NCBI GenBank assembly: GCA_008330645.1
Contig: VLTN01000029.1
Coordinates: 1-64,000, forward strand
Direction: 5' to 3'
DNA from: Cafeteria roenbergensis
Lineage: Eukaryota; Sar; Bigyra; Bicosoecida; Cafeteriaceae
DNA: 64,000 nt
Positions 46,379 to 57,300 of this stretch are shown here, piece after piece; position 1 is the first letter of the stretch, and the number at the start of each line of letters is the position of its first letter. Made by a program: the position numbers and the translations under genes. The notes under the pieces were generated by a model. It was not told where the DNA came from. It ran no database searches and worked only from the letters and a program-made list of their open reading frames with translations.

Positions 46379-49300
46379 ATGGCAGTGGCGTCGTTGATCC
46401 TCCCGAACGGGCGCCCCCTCGGCCCGGCTGCGGGAGACGGGCCCACCGACACGATCGGGCCGGGACAGATGCGCACCCACCCGTGCGAGATGGCCGAGGT
46501 GGGCTGGGCGTCAGTGCTGGAGCGCCCGACCGCCGTGGCTTTCGATTGCGTGGAGGAGCTGCTGTGGCAGGCCGACGTGCTGGGCCGGATGTGCGCTCAC
46601 CGGCTGCCCAGCATGCGCCTGCAAGCCTCTGTGTGGGCTCACCCGTCTCCCGTGCTGGGGATTCACCCGTGCGCGGAGGGAGTGCTGTCGGTATCTGCAA
46701 GCCAGCTCCGGCTTCACGACCGGGGTGGCCTCGTGGTCAAGCATGTGCCCGTTGCCTCGCTTCCTTGCCGGCATTCCCCTGCCGGGCGGGACAGCGGCGG
46801 TGGTGGTGGCGGCGGCGGCGGCGGCGGCCAGTTCTTCGAGCCCCCGCGGCTGCTGGCGGCGCTGCCGCTTGGCGCCGCGCTGGCCCCCGGCACAGTGAGC
46901 TGCGAGCGAACTCTCGTGTCTGGGGCGGGAGTGGGCGGAATCAGCCTTTTGGATATGACGCGCGATTACTCCGTGCGGGCCGCAACCTCGTGGTCCTCGG
47001 CCCCGGGCCGCCGCGGAGCCGTCGCCTCCCCCGTGGCGTCCTCGTCGCAGGCCCCCATCGCCACGATTCCGCTGCCCCACGCCGCGGCCGTGCTCGCGGG
47101 CTCGCCCGCCGACGCGGCCCTGCTGGCCGCCAGCGGCGAGGGCCCCTCCCTCTCCTTCTTCGACCCGCGCCTCCGGGACACCAGGCCGCTCTTCGCCGCC
47201 AGAGCCGGCCACGCGGGCGGAACCCTGTCTGCCAGCGTTGCGGGGTGGTACGCCGTCACCTGTGGCTGGGGCCTGCGCCTCAGCGGGGGGGCTGCGGGTC
47301 CCGTGGACGCGGCGGGCGACTTCTCCTGCTCCTCGACGCTGGCCGCGGCCTGCGCCGACGGCGCCCCCATCAGCACGCCGCGTTGCCCCGACAGGACGCT
47401 CCGCGTGTTTGACATCCGCATGCAGCGCAGCGAAGTGGCAGAGCTGGGAGTCATGGGGCGAGGCTTCGCCCCTCACCGCGACCAAGCACCGCTGGTGGGC
47501 GTGCCGGCGGCCGCGCTGGCCGCAGCCGAAGCCCTGGCCAGCGCTCGCTCCCCGCGTCCGCAGGCGGCGGGGGCTCATGACGCCCCCGCCTCCCTGCTGG
47601 GCGGTGCTGCTCGGGGCGGCGCGCCGTCCGTCGGCCGGGGACCGCCCGCGTCAGCGCCGGAGGCGCAGGTCGCGGCGGCAGGAACAACGGAGGCCCCCGT
47701 GCCACCTGCGGCCTCGGCGTCACGTGCGGGGCCTGGAGAGCTTCCACCGGGATCGACTGCCCCCGAAGCAGCCGGCGCCCCCTGGCTCGGCGACGTCGTG
47801 GGCCAACCGTGGCACTTCTGGCATCGGACCGGCCGCGTCCCGCCGGCCACCGCCCCGCAGCCGCACGCCGGAAAGACCAGCACCGTGCTCCCCTCGGCTG
47901 CGGCCCTGGCAGCCGCGGCCGCCGTCGGCACCGACGCGCTGCTGCCCGGGTACGGCGCCTACGACCTCCTGTCGCTGGCCCCCAGGGCCCGCCCCGCCGC
48001 GGCGGCGGAGCGCTTCGTGCGAGCCTGCTCCCTCGCGGCCGCCGCGGCCAGCGCGGCCGGGCCCCCCGGCCACGGGGCTCTGCCAATCCTCAGCCCGTCC
48101 GCGCCGCCCAGCGCCCTGCTGCCCCCCCCCGGAGCAATGTCCGGCTTCGACCGCGTCGTCGCGCGGTTCGGCTTCGTCGCGACCGTGTCGCTAGTGCACG
48201 CGTGGGCGGACGAGGCCAGCGCCTCCGGCCTTGCGGTGGTGGTGGCGGGGTCCGGCGGCGGAGTCTGCCGCGCCTCCCTCGCCCACCCAAGCGCGTCCAA
48301 CGGGTCGTCGCTGGCCGTCTCAGGCCGGCTGCGATACCTCACCGGGCCGAGCCTCGCGTGGAAGGCAGCTGCAGACGCCGCGGCTCGGGCCGGCAGCGGC
48401 AGCGGGGCGGTGCGCGCGCCCCGCCCCGCGCTGGCCGCCGCGGCGGTCTCGCCGTCTGGCCTGGTGGCCGCGCACGCGGTCTGCCTCGGCGAGTCCGGCT
48501 CCGCCGGCGTGGCCCTTCTGGCGGAGTCTCGGGCCATGCAGGTGGCGGCCGAGGCCGCCGCCGGCCAGGGGACGGTGGGCGGCTCAGTGCTGCCGCTGGC
48601 CTCGGCGAGCGGAGCCACGCCGCTGCCGCTTCCCGTGCCTCTTGGATCGCCCACCGGTGGCGGTGGGGGCGGCGGAGCGGTGGTCGGGCCAGGGGGGCGC
48701 GTGGTGTCGCCTGCCTCGCTTGGCCAGTCGGGGTCTGCCCTCACGCGCGCCGGCGCCATGGGCGTGCCTGGCGGCGCTGTTGGCGGCGTTGGCGCCGGAG
48801 CTGGTGCTGCTCCTGGCGCTGGTCCTGGCGCTGGTGCTGGTCCTGGCGCTGGTGACGGGGCAGGAAGCGATGCTGGGGCTCCTCCGTCCACGGTGGAGGC
48901 GGCGGCGACGGTGCGCCGGCGGGCTGCTGCTGCGAGTGCCGCAGGGCAGGCGTCCCTTGCTGCGTCGCTGCTGGCCACGACCACCGCGGCTGGCTTCGCG
49001 TGGGGCATGGGGTCTTTCGTCTGCGCGACGCCAGAGGACGACTCGACGATCCTGCCACTTCGCGACGGCGGGGACGCCCCGCTGGTGGGGGCGGGCCGGC
49101 CCGCGGCGTCTCGCAAGGGGGGCCACGTCTCCGAGGCGCACGGGCCTGCCAGAGGCGGGGGCGCAGCGGCCCACAGTGGCGGGCGCCGCGGCGGACCGCG
49201 GTCCCGCGAAGGGCCGGCGGCGGGTGGAGTAGCTGGCGCCTCAACGGGGGGCGCGGGTGCCCTGTGGTCGGCTGGCGAGACGACGGCAGCTGAGACGGCC

Positions 49301-52300
49301 GACGCGCGAGGCGCCGCTCCGGCCACGCCCCCCAAGGCGCCCGGTGGAGGCAGATCAACGTTTGGGCCCGGGGGCAGGGCGCGCGGGGGCGGCGGCGGCG
49401 GTGGTGGTGGTGATGGTGGTGGTGCTGGCGGCGGCGGGTGGGCTGGCCGCCACGGCGCCTTTGAGGCGGCGTCGCCTGCAGCCTCGTCTCCCGCGACCAG
49501 GGGCCCTGCCCGCTTTCCGGACGACGTCACATGGCCGCTCCCGCTGTCGGTGATGGGGCAGGAGGAGGCGGCCGAGCTGCTCGTGCCGCGCCGGCGATCG
49601 TGCCCCAACCCTGTCTTTGTCGCGGCCGCCAATGCCAGCGGCCGCCGCCTCGGCACGGGCCCCGGCCGGGACTCCAGCGCCACCGCAGACGGCCCGCCCG
49701 CACCAGGCAGGGCAGCATCCGCCGACAGCGCGAGCGGCCCGCCGTCTGCGGCGTCTGCGGCAGCCGACCGGGCCCGCGCGGCATCCGGCGGGCCTTCTCT
49801 CGCCGCCCCCTCGCACGTGACGGTGCTCAGGCTGCCCGCCGGCGTGGTGCTCCCGTCCTCTGCCACGCTGCTGGGCTCAGGCCCCACCGCGAAGCACTTC
49901 ACCGTCGACCCGCGACAGAGCCAGCGCGCCGTCAGGGAGCGGGAGGCGGCCTCTGCGTGGGCCGCGCGGCTCCTGGGGCTCGAGCCCTCCGCCGTCGCGG
50001 CGTCTACGCTTGGGCGCACCGGCAGCACGAAATCAGCGGTGACCGGCACCCACGCCGACCGGCGCGCGCTCGCCGCAGGCGCAGGCGGCGGCCTGGCCGC
50101 CGCAGCGGTGCGTGGCGGCGCCGCTGCCGCGCGGGGTCCGACGCCGGCAGATGGGCCCGCGTCCTCCTCCGCCGGTGCTGCCGGCACGGAGGCTGGGTCG
50201 GCCCTGGCTTTGGCTCCTGCCCCTGGCGGAGCGCAGAGCGCCGCCGGCCACTCTGCGTCCGCGGTCGGCGGAAGGCTCGGCAGCGCGACCGTGCCGGAGG
50301 GCGGCGTGGCGGGCGTGCTTGCGGGCGCGGGGCAGGGTCGGACCAGCAGCTCGCCGGACCGGCTGGTCGGGACCCAGGGCCGCGGGGGGGCGGGCGAGGG
50401 CGCGGGCAGCGGGCTCTGGGCGATTGGCCACGCGGGCGGCTCCCGCGGCGGCGGCGGCGGCGGCAGCGCCCCGCATCCAGCCGCCGCCGGCCGCAGCGCG
50501 GAGCTGCACAAGCACGTGGATGCCGTGGGGAACTTGACGCTGTGGTCACACGCGGCGCTGGCGCCCCCGCCTCCGCTGCAGGCGATTTGGACGGCGCGCG
50601 GACCGGGGCCGACTTCCGCCTCAGCCGGGCCCGCCAGCCGCAGTGGCAGCGGCAGCCGCAGCGGTGGCGGCGGCGGCGGCGGGGATGGCGGAACCTCACG
50701 CAAAAGCGGCTCGGCCGGAACCGCAGCGGGGGCTGCTGACGGCGCCGCCGGTCTCAGCGCGGTGTGGGTGGGCGGCGACGTCCCCCCTGCCGCCGACGGA
50801 GGCGCCTCTGGTCCTCCCCTTCCCGCCGGCCTTGCGTCCTGGGGCGAGAACAGCGCCGTTCTGCCCGTGATCCAGCTCCTCTACCGTCTCCCGGGGTGTC
50901 GCGCAGCGCTGCAGTCGATGGCGTCGCCGCGTCCCGAGTGCTGGGGCACGGAGCTGCGGCTCCTTGGCGATTGCATGGCCGCGGCTGAGGCCGCTGCGGC
51001 CGCGTCGCGAGCCGCCGCTGCGCCGGCAGTGAGCCCTGCCGCGGCCGTCCGCGCCCTCAGGCTCCACAAGCGCCTCGCTGACGCCGGTCTCCTGGCGCCC
51101 TGCGCGCTGGCCCCGCCCGCTCGCCTCAGCCGGATGCTCGAGGAGGTGGTGGCGGCGCTCGCGGGGGACGTGGCCGCGGATGCGGCCGAGAAGGCGGAAC
51201 GCGCCGGGCTTGCCGAAGCGGCAGCCCAGGCGCGGGCCAGGGCCGCGTCGGGCCAGTGGAAGTCGCTCTTCGGCTGCCCGCGCACCGGCCGCGCAGTGGC
51301 GACCGACCCCTCGGGCAAGGCTCTGGCGCGCGAGACCACCTCCATGCTGACCGCGCTGGACCTGCCGCCCCTCTCGCGCTGCTCCGGGCACCCCTGGTCC
51401 GCGATGCCCGGCGAGGCCGAGTACGGCCCCGCCACCGCCCCCGTGTGGGCCAACGGCGGGTTCGTGTCCGCGCTGCGCGAGGCCATGTGCGCCCACTCCT
51501 CCACGCGCGCGTACACGGACATGGTCGGCGCCGAGGCCATGGTCACGCACCGCACCGGCGTGGCGGCTCTGCCGCCCTACCTCGTCGTTGGCATGTCGCG
51601 GTTCATCCTGGACGCGGCGCCTGCAGCGGCCGCAGCGGGCACGGCTGCCGGCGCCCCGACGGGCGCGCTTCAGGCTCCGGCCGAGGGCCAGCAGCAGCAG
51701 CCGGCTGCTGCCGCGCCGCCCGCCCCGCTGCCAGACGCTCTGCGCGACGTGGTGTGGGGCGGCGCGTTTTGGCCCGCCGGGGTGGACCTCCGCGTCGGGC
51801 CACACCGCCCCGCCGACGGGTCCGTGCCGCGGCGGGGCGCGCTGTCCCAGCAGACGACCGAGGCCGGCCGCGCAGCGCTGCGCAACGCGAGCGCCAAGCC
51901 GCTCGACCCGGTGGTGCGTGGCCTGTCGCAGCAGCAGCTGGCACGCGAGGCGGAGGCCGCGGCAGCTGCCGCAGCAGCGGGCGGTCCCCCCGGCGCGTCC
52001 GTCGGCGCTGCGCCCGCTGGCAGCAGCAGCGGCAGTGGGGGCGGCAGTGGGGGCGTGCCACCCGGGCCCACGCCGGCGCACCGGCCGGGCCACCGGGCCT
52101 CCAGCGCCAGGCACCCGTCGGGTCTGCCCCTCCGTCGTGCGTACCGTGTCGCTGCCATCGCCGGGTGGGCGCAGCCCCTCGCGAGCGACCCTCGCTCCGA
52201 CGGCCCCGCCGCCGGGCACGCAGTGCTCCTGGCGCTCGTGGACGCGGCCGGCCGCATCGCCGCCGGCCCCTCGCCCCCCGGGCCGCTGCGCTGGGTCGCG

Positions 52301-53872
52301 TTCCGCTCGCACAGCGCGGTGGCCGTGCCCGCCGATGCGGTTCTCGGCGGCTCGGCCTCCGTCGATTGCCCCAGCGCCGGCTCCGCCTCGTCCGCCGCTT
52401 CCGCCTCGTCTGGCCCCGGGGCACTGCCCGGGGCCGCGGCCGGGCTGGGGCCGTCCTTTGTCCCCGCGTCGGTCGTTCTCGTCGCCGTGGACTCGGCAGC
52501 GGTGGCGCTCCCGCCGCTGCCCGGATCAGGCGGCGGTGCCTCCGGCGCAGCAGAGGCAGCCCCGCCGCTGCGCGAGCCGTCGACTGACCGGCAGCCGGCG
52601 GAGCCGCCCGCCAGCGGTGCGGGGGACACCTCGCCGACGGCCACCGTCGTGGGCAAGGGCGCCATCGCGGCCGCCGTGGCCGCCGCGGCCGCAGCCAAGC
52701 AGGCTGCCAAGGCGGCCGCCCGCGAGGCCTCCAGGTCGCCCCCGCAGCACGCCTGGCGCCACGCCGGCGCTGGCCGCGGCGCCCCTGCGGCGTGGTCCCT
52801 CTCGCCCAGCGAGGCCGGTGGATCTGCCGGAGCGGCGCACGCGGCGCTGGCGCCGCCTACCCCGCTGCCTGTGCCCGCCGACGTGTTTCGCTGGGAGTTT
52901 CCGCGCACCCCGCAGCCGCACCTGCCGCCACTCGCCGACCAGCCCGCAGTGGGCCCCCTCCCCTCCGAGGGGGAGGTGGTGTCGCTCGACGCAGAGTTCG
53001 TGGCGGTGGCGACGGAGCAGCGCGTCACCGACGCCGAGGGCAACGTCGTCGTGACGGAGCGGGCGCGCCTGGCGCCCGCGCGCGTCAGCGTCCTCCGCGC
53101 GGACGGAAGCATCCTCATGGACGACTGGATCCTCCCCGCAGAGCCGGTGGTCGACCACCTCACGCGCTTCAGCGGCGTGCGAGCGGCCGACCTCCGGCCC
53201 GCCTCGTCACCGCACCGGCTCGTCTCGGAGCGGTCCGTCGCCCTCCGCCTCCGCGCCCTGGCCGACGCGGGGGTCGTCTGGGTCGGCCACGGCCTGCGGT
53301 CGGACTTTGCTGTCCTCGGCCTCTGCCCGCCCGCCGCTCGCGTGCGCGACACGGCGTCGCTGTTCCGCGGGATGGACGGCCGCATGCCCCGCCTGCGCGC
53401 GCTGGCCCTCATCGCGCTGGGGAAGGACATCCAGGGCGATTCCGCCGGCCACTCCAGCGTGGAGGACGCGGAGGCCGCTCTGCAGCTGTACCGGCTTCAC
53501 GAGGAGCTCAGCGCCAAGGGGCCGGCCGCGCTCCGGGACGAGCTTGCCCGCATCGACGCAGCTGGCGCGCCCCACGCGGCAGCGGCGCGGCGGGCGGCCA
53601 AGGAGCGAGAGCGCGCGGCTGCGATGCAGCGGATGGGCTCGGGTCCCGCGGCATCCGCAGCCACTGCAGCGGCGGCCGCGGCCGAGGCGGCAGCGGCGGC
53701 GGCAGTGTCAGCCGCCACGGCCACGGCGGCCGCCGCCCTTCCCTCCCGCCGCGTGGCCTCCGGTCCCTCGGCGGTGCCGGCGCGCAGAGGCGGCCCGCAG
53801 CGGTGGCAGGGCGCCGACGGCAGGCACCACCCCGGCCAGCGACGCGCGCCCCCGGGCGGGATGTGGGGCTAG
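46379..53872 (+). CDS. PAN2: PAN2, poly(A)-nuclease deadenylase catalytic subunit
   Basis: PAN2, with PAN3, shortens mRNA poly(A) tails in the cytoplasm. The frame gives 2497 aa from the ATG at 46379; the frame is open further up to 45797, but the family's WD40 start follows shortly after 46379: PTAVAFDCVEELLWQADVLGRM matches the first blade. WD40 text continues to about 47,450. The inactive ubiquitin-hydrolase-like domain begins near GLASWGENSAVLPVIQLLYRLPG (about 50,830). The C-terminal DEDDh exonuclease is complete: VVSLDAEFVAV (D2204, E2206), VWVGHGLRSDFAVLGL (third Asp) and GDSAGHSSVEDAEAAL (His and last Asp). It is about twice the usual length because of Ala/Gly/Pro/Ser-rich low-complexity inserts between domains, especially 48,600-50,800. 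Confidence 0.88.
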   Translation: MAVASLILPNGRPLGPAAGDGPTDTIGPGQMRTHPCEMAEVGWASVLERPTAVAFDCVEELLWQADVLGRMCAHRLPSMRLQASVWAHPSPVLGIHPCAEGVLSVSASQLRLHDRGGLVVKHVPVASLPCRHSPAGRDSGGGGGGGGGGGQFFEPPRLLAALPLGAALAPGTVSCERTLVSGAGVGGISLLDMTRDYSVRAATSWSSAPGRRGAVASPVASSSQAPIATIPLPHAAAVLAGSPADAALLAASGEGPSLSFFDPRLRDTRPLFAARAGHAGGTLSASVAGWYAVTCGWGLRLSGGAAGPVDAAGDFSCSSTLAAACADGAPISTPRCPDRTLRVFDIRMQRSEVAELGVMGRGFAPHRDQAPLVGVPAAALAAAEALASARSPRPQAAGAHDAPASLLGGAARGGAPSVGRGPPASAPEAQVAAAGTTEAPVPPAASASRAGPGELPPGSTAPEAAGAPWLGDVVGQPWHFWHRTGRVPPATAPQPHAGKTSTVLPSAAALAAAAAVGTDALLPGYGAYDLLSLAPRARPAAAAERFVRACSLAAAAASAAGPPGHGALPILSPSAPPSALLPPPGAMSGFDRVVARFGFVATVSLVHAWADEASASGLAVVVAGSGGGVCRASLAHPSASNGSSLAVSGRLRYLTGPSLAWKAAADAAARAGSGSGAVRAPRPALAAAAVSPSGLVAAHAVCLGESGSAGVALLAESRAMQVAAEAAAGQGTVGGSVLPLASASGATPLPLPVPLGSPTGGGGGGGAVVGPGGRVVSPASLGQSGSALTRAGAMGVPGGAVGGVGAGAGAAPGAGPGAGAGPGAGDGAGSDAGAPPSTVEAAATVRRRAAAASAAGQASLAASLLATTTAAGFAWGMGSFVCATPEDDSTILPLRDGGDAPLVGAGRPAASRKGGHVSEAHGPARGGGAAAHSGGRRGGPRSREGPAAGGVAGASTGGAGALWSAGETTAAETADARGAAPATPPKAPGGGRSTFGPGGRARGGGGGGGGGDGGGAGGGGWAGRHGAFEAASPAASSPATRGPARFPDDVTWPLPLSVMGQEEAAELLVPRRRSCPNPVFVAAANASGRRLGTGPGRDSSATADGPPAPGRAASADSASGPPSAASAAADRARAASGGPSLAAPSHVTVLRLPAGVVLPSSATLLGSGPTAKHFTVDPRQSQRAVREREAASAWAARLLGLEPSAVAASTLGRTGSTKSAVTGTHADRRALAAGAGGGLAAAAVRGGAAAARGPTPADGPASSSAGAAGTEAGSALALAPAPGGAQSAAGHSASAVGGRLGSATVPEGGVAGVLAGAGQGRTSSSPDRLVGTQGRGGAGEGAGSGLWAIGHAGGSRGGGGGGSAPHPAAAGRSAELHKHVDAVGNLTLWSHAALAPPPPLQAIWTARGPGPTSASAGPASRSGSGSRSGGGGGGGDGGTSRKSGSAGTAAGAADGAAGLSAVWVGGDVPPAADGGASGPPLPAGLASWGENSAVLPVIQLLYRLPGCRAALQSMASPRPECWGTELRLLGDCMAAAEAAAAASRAAAAPAVSPAAAVRALRLHKRLADAGLLAPCALAPPARLSRMLEEVVAALAGDVAADAAEKAERAGLAEAAAQARARAASGQWKSLFGCPRTGRAVATDPSGKALARETTSMLTALDLPPLSRCSGHPWSAMPGEAEYGPATAPVWANGGFVSALREAMCAHSSTRAYTDMVGAEAMVTHRTGVAALPPYLVVGMSRFILDAAPAAAAAGTAAGAPTGALQAPAEGQQQQPAAAAPPAPLPDALRDVVWGGAFWPAGVDLRVGPHRPADGSVPRRGALSQQTTEAGRAALRNASAKPLDPVVRGLSQQQLAREAEAAAAAAAAGGPPGASVGAAPAGSSSGSGGGSGGVPPGPTPAHRPGHRASSARHPSGLPLRRAYRVAAIAGWAQPLASDPRSDGPAAGHAVLLALVDAAGRIAAGPSPPGPLRWVAFRSHSAVAVPADAVLGGSASVDCPSAGSASSAASASSGPGALPGAAAGLGPSFVPASVVLVAVDSAAVALPPLPGSGGGASGAAEAAPPLREPSTDRQPAEPPASGAGDTSPTATVVGKGAIAAAVAAAAAAKQAAKAAAREASRSPPQHAWRHAGAGRGAPAAWSLSPSEAGGSAGAAHAALAPPTPLPVPADVFRWEFPRTPQPHLPPLADQPAVGPLPSEGEVVSLDAEFVAVATEQRVTDAEGNVVVTERARLAPARVSVLRADGSILMDDWILPAEPVVDHLTRFSGVRAADLRPASSPHRLVSERSVALRLRALADAGVVWVGHGLRSDFAVLGLCPPAARVRDTASLFRGMDGRMPRLRALALIALGKDIQGDSAGHSSVEDAEAALQLYRLHEELSAKGPAALRDELARIDAAGAPHAAAARRAAKERERAAAMQRMGSGPAASAATAAAAAAEAAAAAAVSAATATAAAALPSRRVASGPSAVPARRGGPQRWQGADGRHHPGQRRAPPGGMWG

Positions 53873-54355
53873 GCGCCGACTGCGGGCTCTCCCGCCTCGC
53901 TCTGCGTAGCCGGGCGCGCTTGGCGGCGACGCGAGCCATTGGCCTTCACGGTGCGTGTGGCTGCCCGTCTGCGAGAGGAGCGTGAGATGTGCGCACGGGC
54001 GCCAAGAAATGGCGGCGCGGGGCTGCACCGGGCGCTGCGCAAGCACGCGCTCCCTGGCTCTCGTTCACTCACTCTCTCTCTCTCTGCGCGTCTTGCAGCG
54101 CTGGGACGGATGGTTGCTCGGTGTTGGGGTTGTGCCCGCGTGCAGCGCTGAACGATGCGCTGAGCAATGTGTGACCAAGCCCTCCAGGGAGACAGCCTGC
54201 CAATCTTGAGCAGAGCCGAGCGGCACGCAGGCCCGCTGCGTCAGCGCAGCTGTGTCTCTTCCTGCCCCCCGCTGCCACGCAACGCCAGTGCGCACACATT
54301 TCAAGCACAGTCAGGGCGGCAAACTCCACGACGAACAAAAAGCACACGGACTCAA
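53873..54355. other. Gap between convergent PAN2 and dynein-like genes
   Basis: These 483 bp between two stop codons hold both 3' ends. They contain a short CT run (CTCACTCTCTCTCTCTCTGC near 54067-54087). I see no gene. Confidence 0.5.
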
Positions 54356-57300
54356 TCAAGTCAGAACTGCCACGGCGGCCCGAATCCAGGGGTCGGGCCC
54401 CTGGCCCGCGTCGCAGGCGAGCGTGGCCGTTCCAACGCGCGTGAGGCCTGGGCCGGCGAGGATGGGCGCGGCCAGCACCCCCGGGTCCCGCTGGGCCATG
54501 GACGCGTCGCCGCTGGTCGCGTCGGAGGGCTGCAGGTGCGCCCCCGACGCCACAAGCACCCGGATGAGAACGAGCGGCAAGGGCTGCTCGGGGGACGCGT
54601 TGGGGCAGCTAGCTAGCTGGCCACCGCACTGGACGCGGCCGACGCTGTAAGGCCGCACGTGCCGCCCGGCCTCGTCGGGACTGGCCCACGCAGCCCCGCG
54701 AAGACGCATCCCCGCCACCACGAGCTCCACGACGGGTGCCTTGGACGAGGCGGCGCTCGACTCGCCCACGCTCCCGCTGTCCAGTACCACGTGCGTCTCC
54801 ATCGCAGTGGCGTCCACGGGGGCTCCCGCCCTCCTCGCCGCCTCCTGCCGTGCGGCAAGCAGCAGCGCCTGCGGCCGCAGCAAGTCGCCCAGACGCAGCG
54901 GCGTCGGGGGCATGCCGTCCGGCTGCGCTGCCCACGTGGACAGCTGCTCCACACGGCGCTGCGCCGCGTCCAGCCACACGGAAAGCGACGCCCCTGCGCC
55001 GCTGGCCCAGCCGCCGATCGACCAGTCGCCGAGGCTGGCGGCGCCGCCAGCCCCAGGCTCGCACGCACCCTGCCCCGGGAGCGAGCCCGGGACCACTCCC
55101 GCTGCGATGGCCCGCGCCGCAGCGGCGGTCTGGCCACACGCGCTCCTGTGGCCGGCGAGCACTGCGAGCACCGCGCCGCAGCAGTCCGCCGCCCGCAGGA
55201 GCACCGCGCGCAGCTGCTCCGTCTCGGCCAGCAGAGCCGCCTGCATCGGCTGGTCAGACGCCGGCGACTCCTGGGCGGCGTGGGCCGCTTGCGGCTGCGG
55301 CAGCGCCGGCGCGGCTGCGCCTGCCATGCCCTCCCCGGGCTCTCCGAGGAGCCCCGCGAGGCGGGCGCCAACGGCTTCCACGCGTGCCGTCAGCAGGGCG
55401 GCCGCCGCCGCGGTGGCCATGCGGTGAGCGGCTCTGGCCGCAGCTCTCGCCTCGCGATCAACCTGCGCGGGCGTCCAGCCCGCCGGGCCCGACCCGGCCG
55501 TCGGCGCGTCTCGATGGAGCGCTGAGTCGCCGAGCTCGGCAGGCCCCACGACGAGCAGCGCAAGGGACACAGCAAGCCGGGCCGGCGCCGCCGAGTGGCG
55601 GTGCAGGCTGTCGCCCGAAAGGTCTCTGGCTGCCGCCCCCCAGCGGCGCGCCTCTGCAGCAGCGGCGGCTGTGAGCGCGTCAGAGGCGGCGGCCGCTGCG
55701 GCCTCCGCCTCCAGTCGCGCGTCCTCCAGAGCCTCCTTGGCCGCCTGCGCATCAGCTGTGGCCGCGGCCAGGTCGGCGGCTGAGGGGCCGCCTCGCTGAG
55801 CGGACGTCTCCACGCTCGGCCTGTCTGCCGGGCCCTGCGCCAGCGCCAGCGGAGGCACGCCGGCGGGGCCTGGATCGGAGAGGTCGCTCTCGGCAGCCGC
55901 TGCTGACGCACTATGCGCCGCCGTCGATGCAGCAGCAGCAGCAGCAGCAGCAGCGACGGCCGTGGCACAGTCGCTGCCAAGGCGACTGCCGAGGTCAGCG
56001 TCGGCATTGCTGGCACCGCTCCCGCTGCGGCCGCCCGCCAGCGACAGCACGCGCCAGGCAGACTGCTCCGCCGCAGCCGTTGCGTACGCCCCGGGGAAGC
56101 CGGCCGCAACGGCCTCCCCCGGGGACGGGCCAGCCGAGGCGTCTCCACCAACCGTGTCGCGGATTCGCTGCACCAGGCTTGCATCGCGACGGACGCTGTC
56201 AAGCGTTGACCCGGACGCCTCAGGGGCGCCGGGCGCGCCGGCGACCCACGGCAGCACGTTCCCCGAGAGAATCGCGCCAGGCGCCACCAGCGGCCTCAAG
56301 CACGCCCGCACTGCCGACCGCGCGCTCTGGCTGCCAGCCAGCCCTCCGTACACCACGCCGCCCACGAAGAAGCGAACCTGGGGCCAGTTCACCTGGCCCA
56401 CCAGCTCATCGAGAGTACGGCCGCCGTCGTCGTCCGCGCTGCCACTGCCGGCCTTGTCCGCCGGAAAGGCAGCAGCCTGCGCGTCTGCGGCGCGCGAGAC
56501 GACGGAGCTAGCCGCGAGCCAGGCTGCCTTGGCGTCGGCCGTCGAGGGCACCAGGGGCTCCAGGCCGGTCCCGGCCTGGTACCTCGCTCGGGCAGTGACC
56601 ATGCCGTGGAACGCCGCCAGCGCCTCGCGCACCCGCTGCCGCAGCTCGGCCGCGGCGCCCGTCGCAGCCCGCGCACCCAGCGCATCAGCGTCGAGCCCGG
56701 AGCCGCTGGTCTCGGCCAGGGCAGACCGCACCGCGGCCTCCATGCTCTCAACCGGCTCCGCCACCACTCGGTCAAAGTCGCGCAGCGCCGCCGCAGGCGG
56801 GAGCGACGCCGCCGGCACAGCGCTGCCGGCAGCCGCCCGGGGAAGCTGCCACACTGCGACAGCTGCCACCGCCCCAGCCGCGCGGGCGGCCTTTGCGGCA
56901 GCAGCGAGCGAGGGCGCGTCGGGCCGGTCCGCGCCGCCGAGGCAGGCGACCCAGTGGCGCTCGGTTTCGGGCGCCGGCGGCGGGACAGAGTCGGCATCGT
57001 CTGTCAGAGCCGTTGTTGTGGCAGGGCCCGCCGCGGTCACGCGCCGGAAGCCAAGGCCCGCTGACTCGGCGGCCGCACGCACAGCCGCAGCGCCGTCCAC
57101 ACCGCCGGCTGCGACGAGCAAGACTGGTCGGCCGCCAGGGCGCCGCCTGGTGATGACGGCGGCAAGATTTGCGCCTGCGTGCACCGCGCTGCGGGCAGTT
57201 TCGCGCCCAAACACGCTTGCCGCGAGCTGCAGCACGGCGGAGGGCAGCGCGCGCAGGCGGAGCATGCGCGTGATGACGAGTTCGAGCAGCGGGCCGGCGT

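Noticed and set aside
47959-50703. 914-aa open frame on the minus strand inside PAN2
   Set aside because: It is antisense to a recognised gene, made of Ala/Pro/Ser runs, and open because of extreme GC content; no domain.
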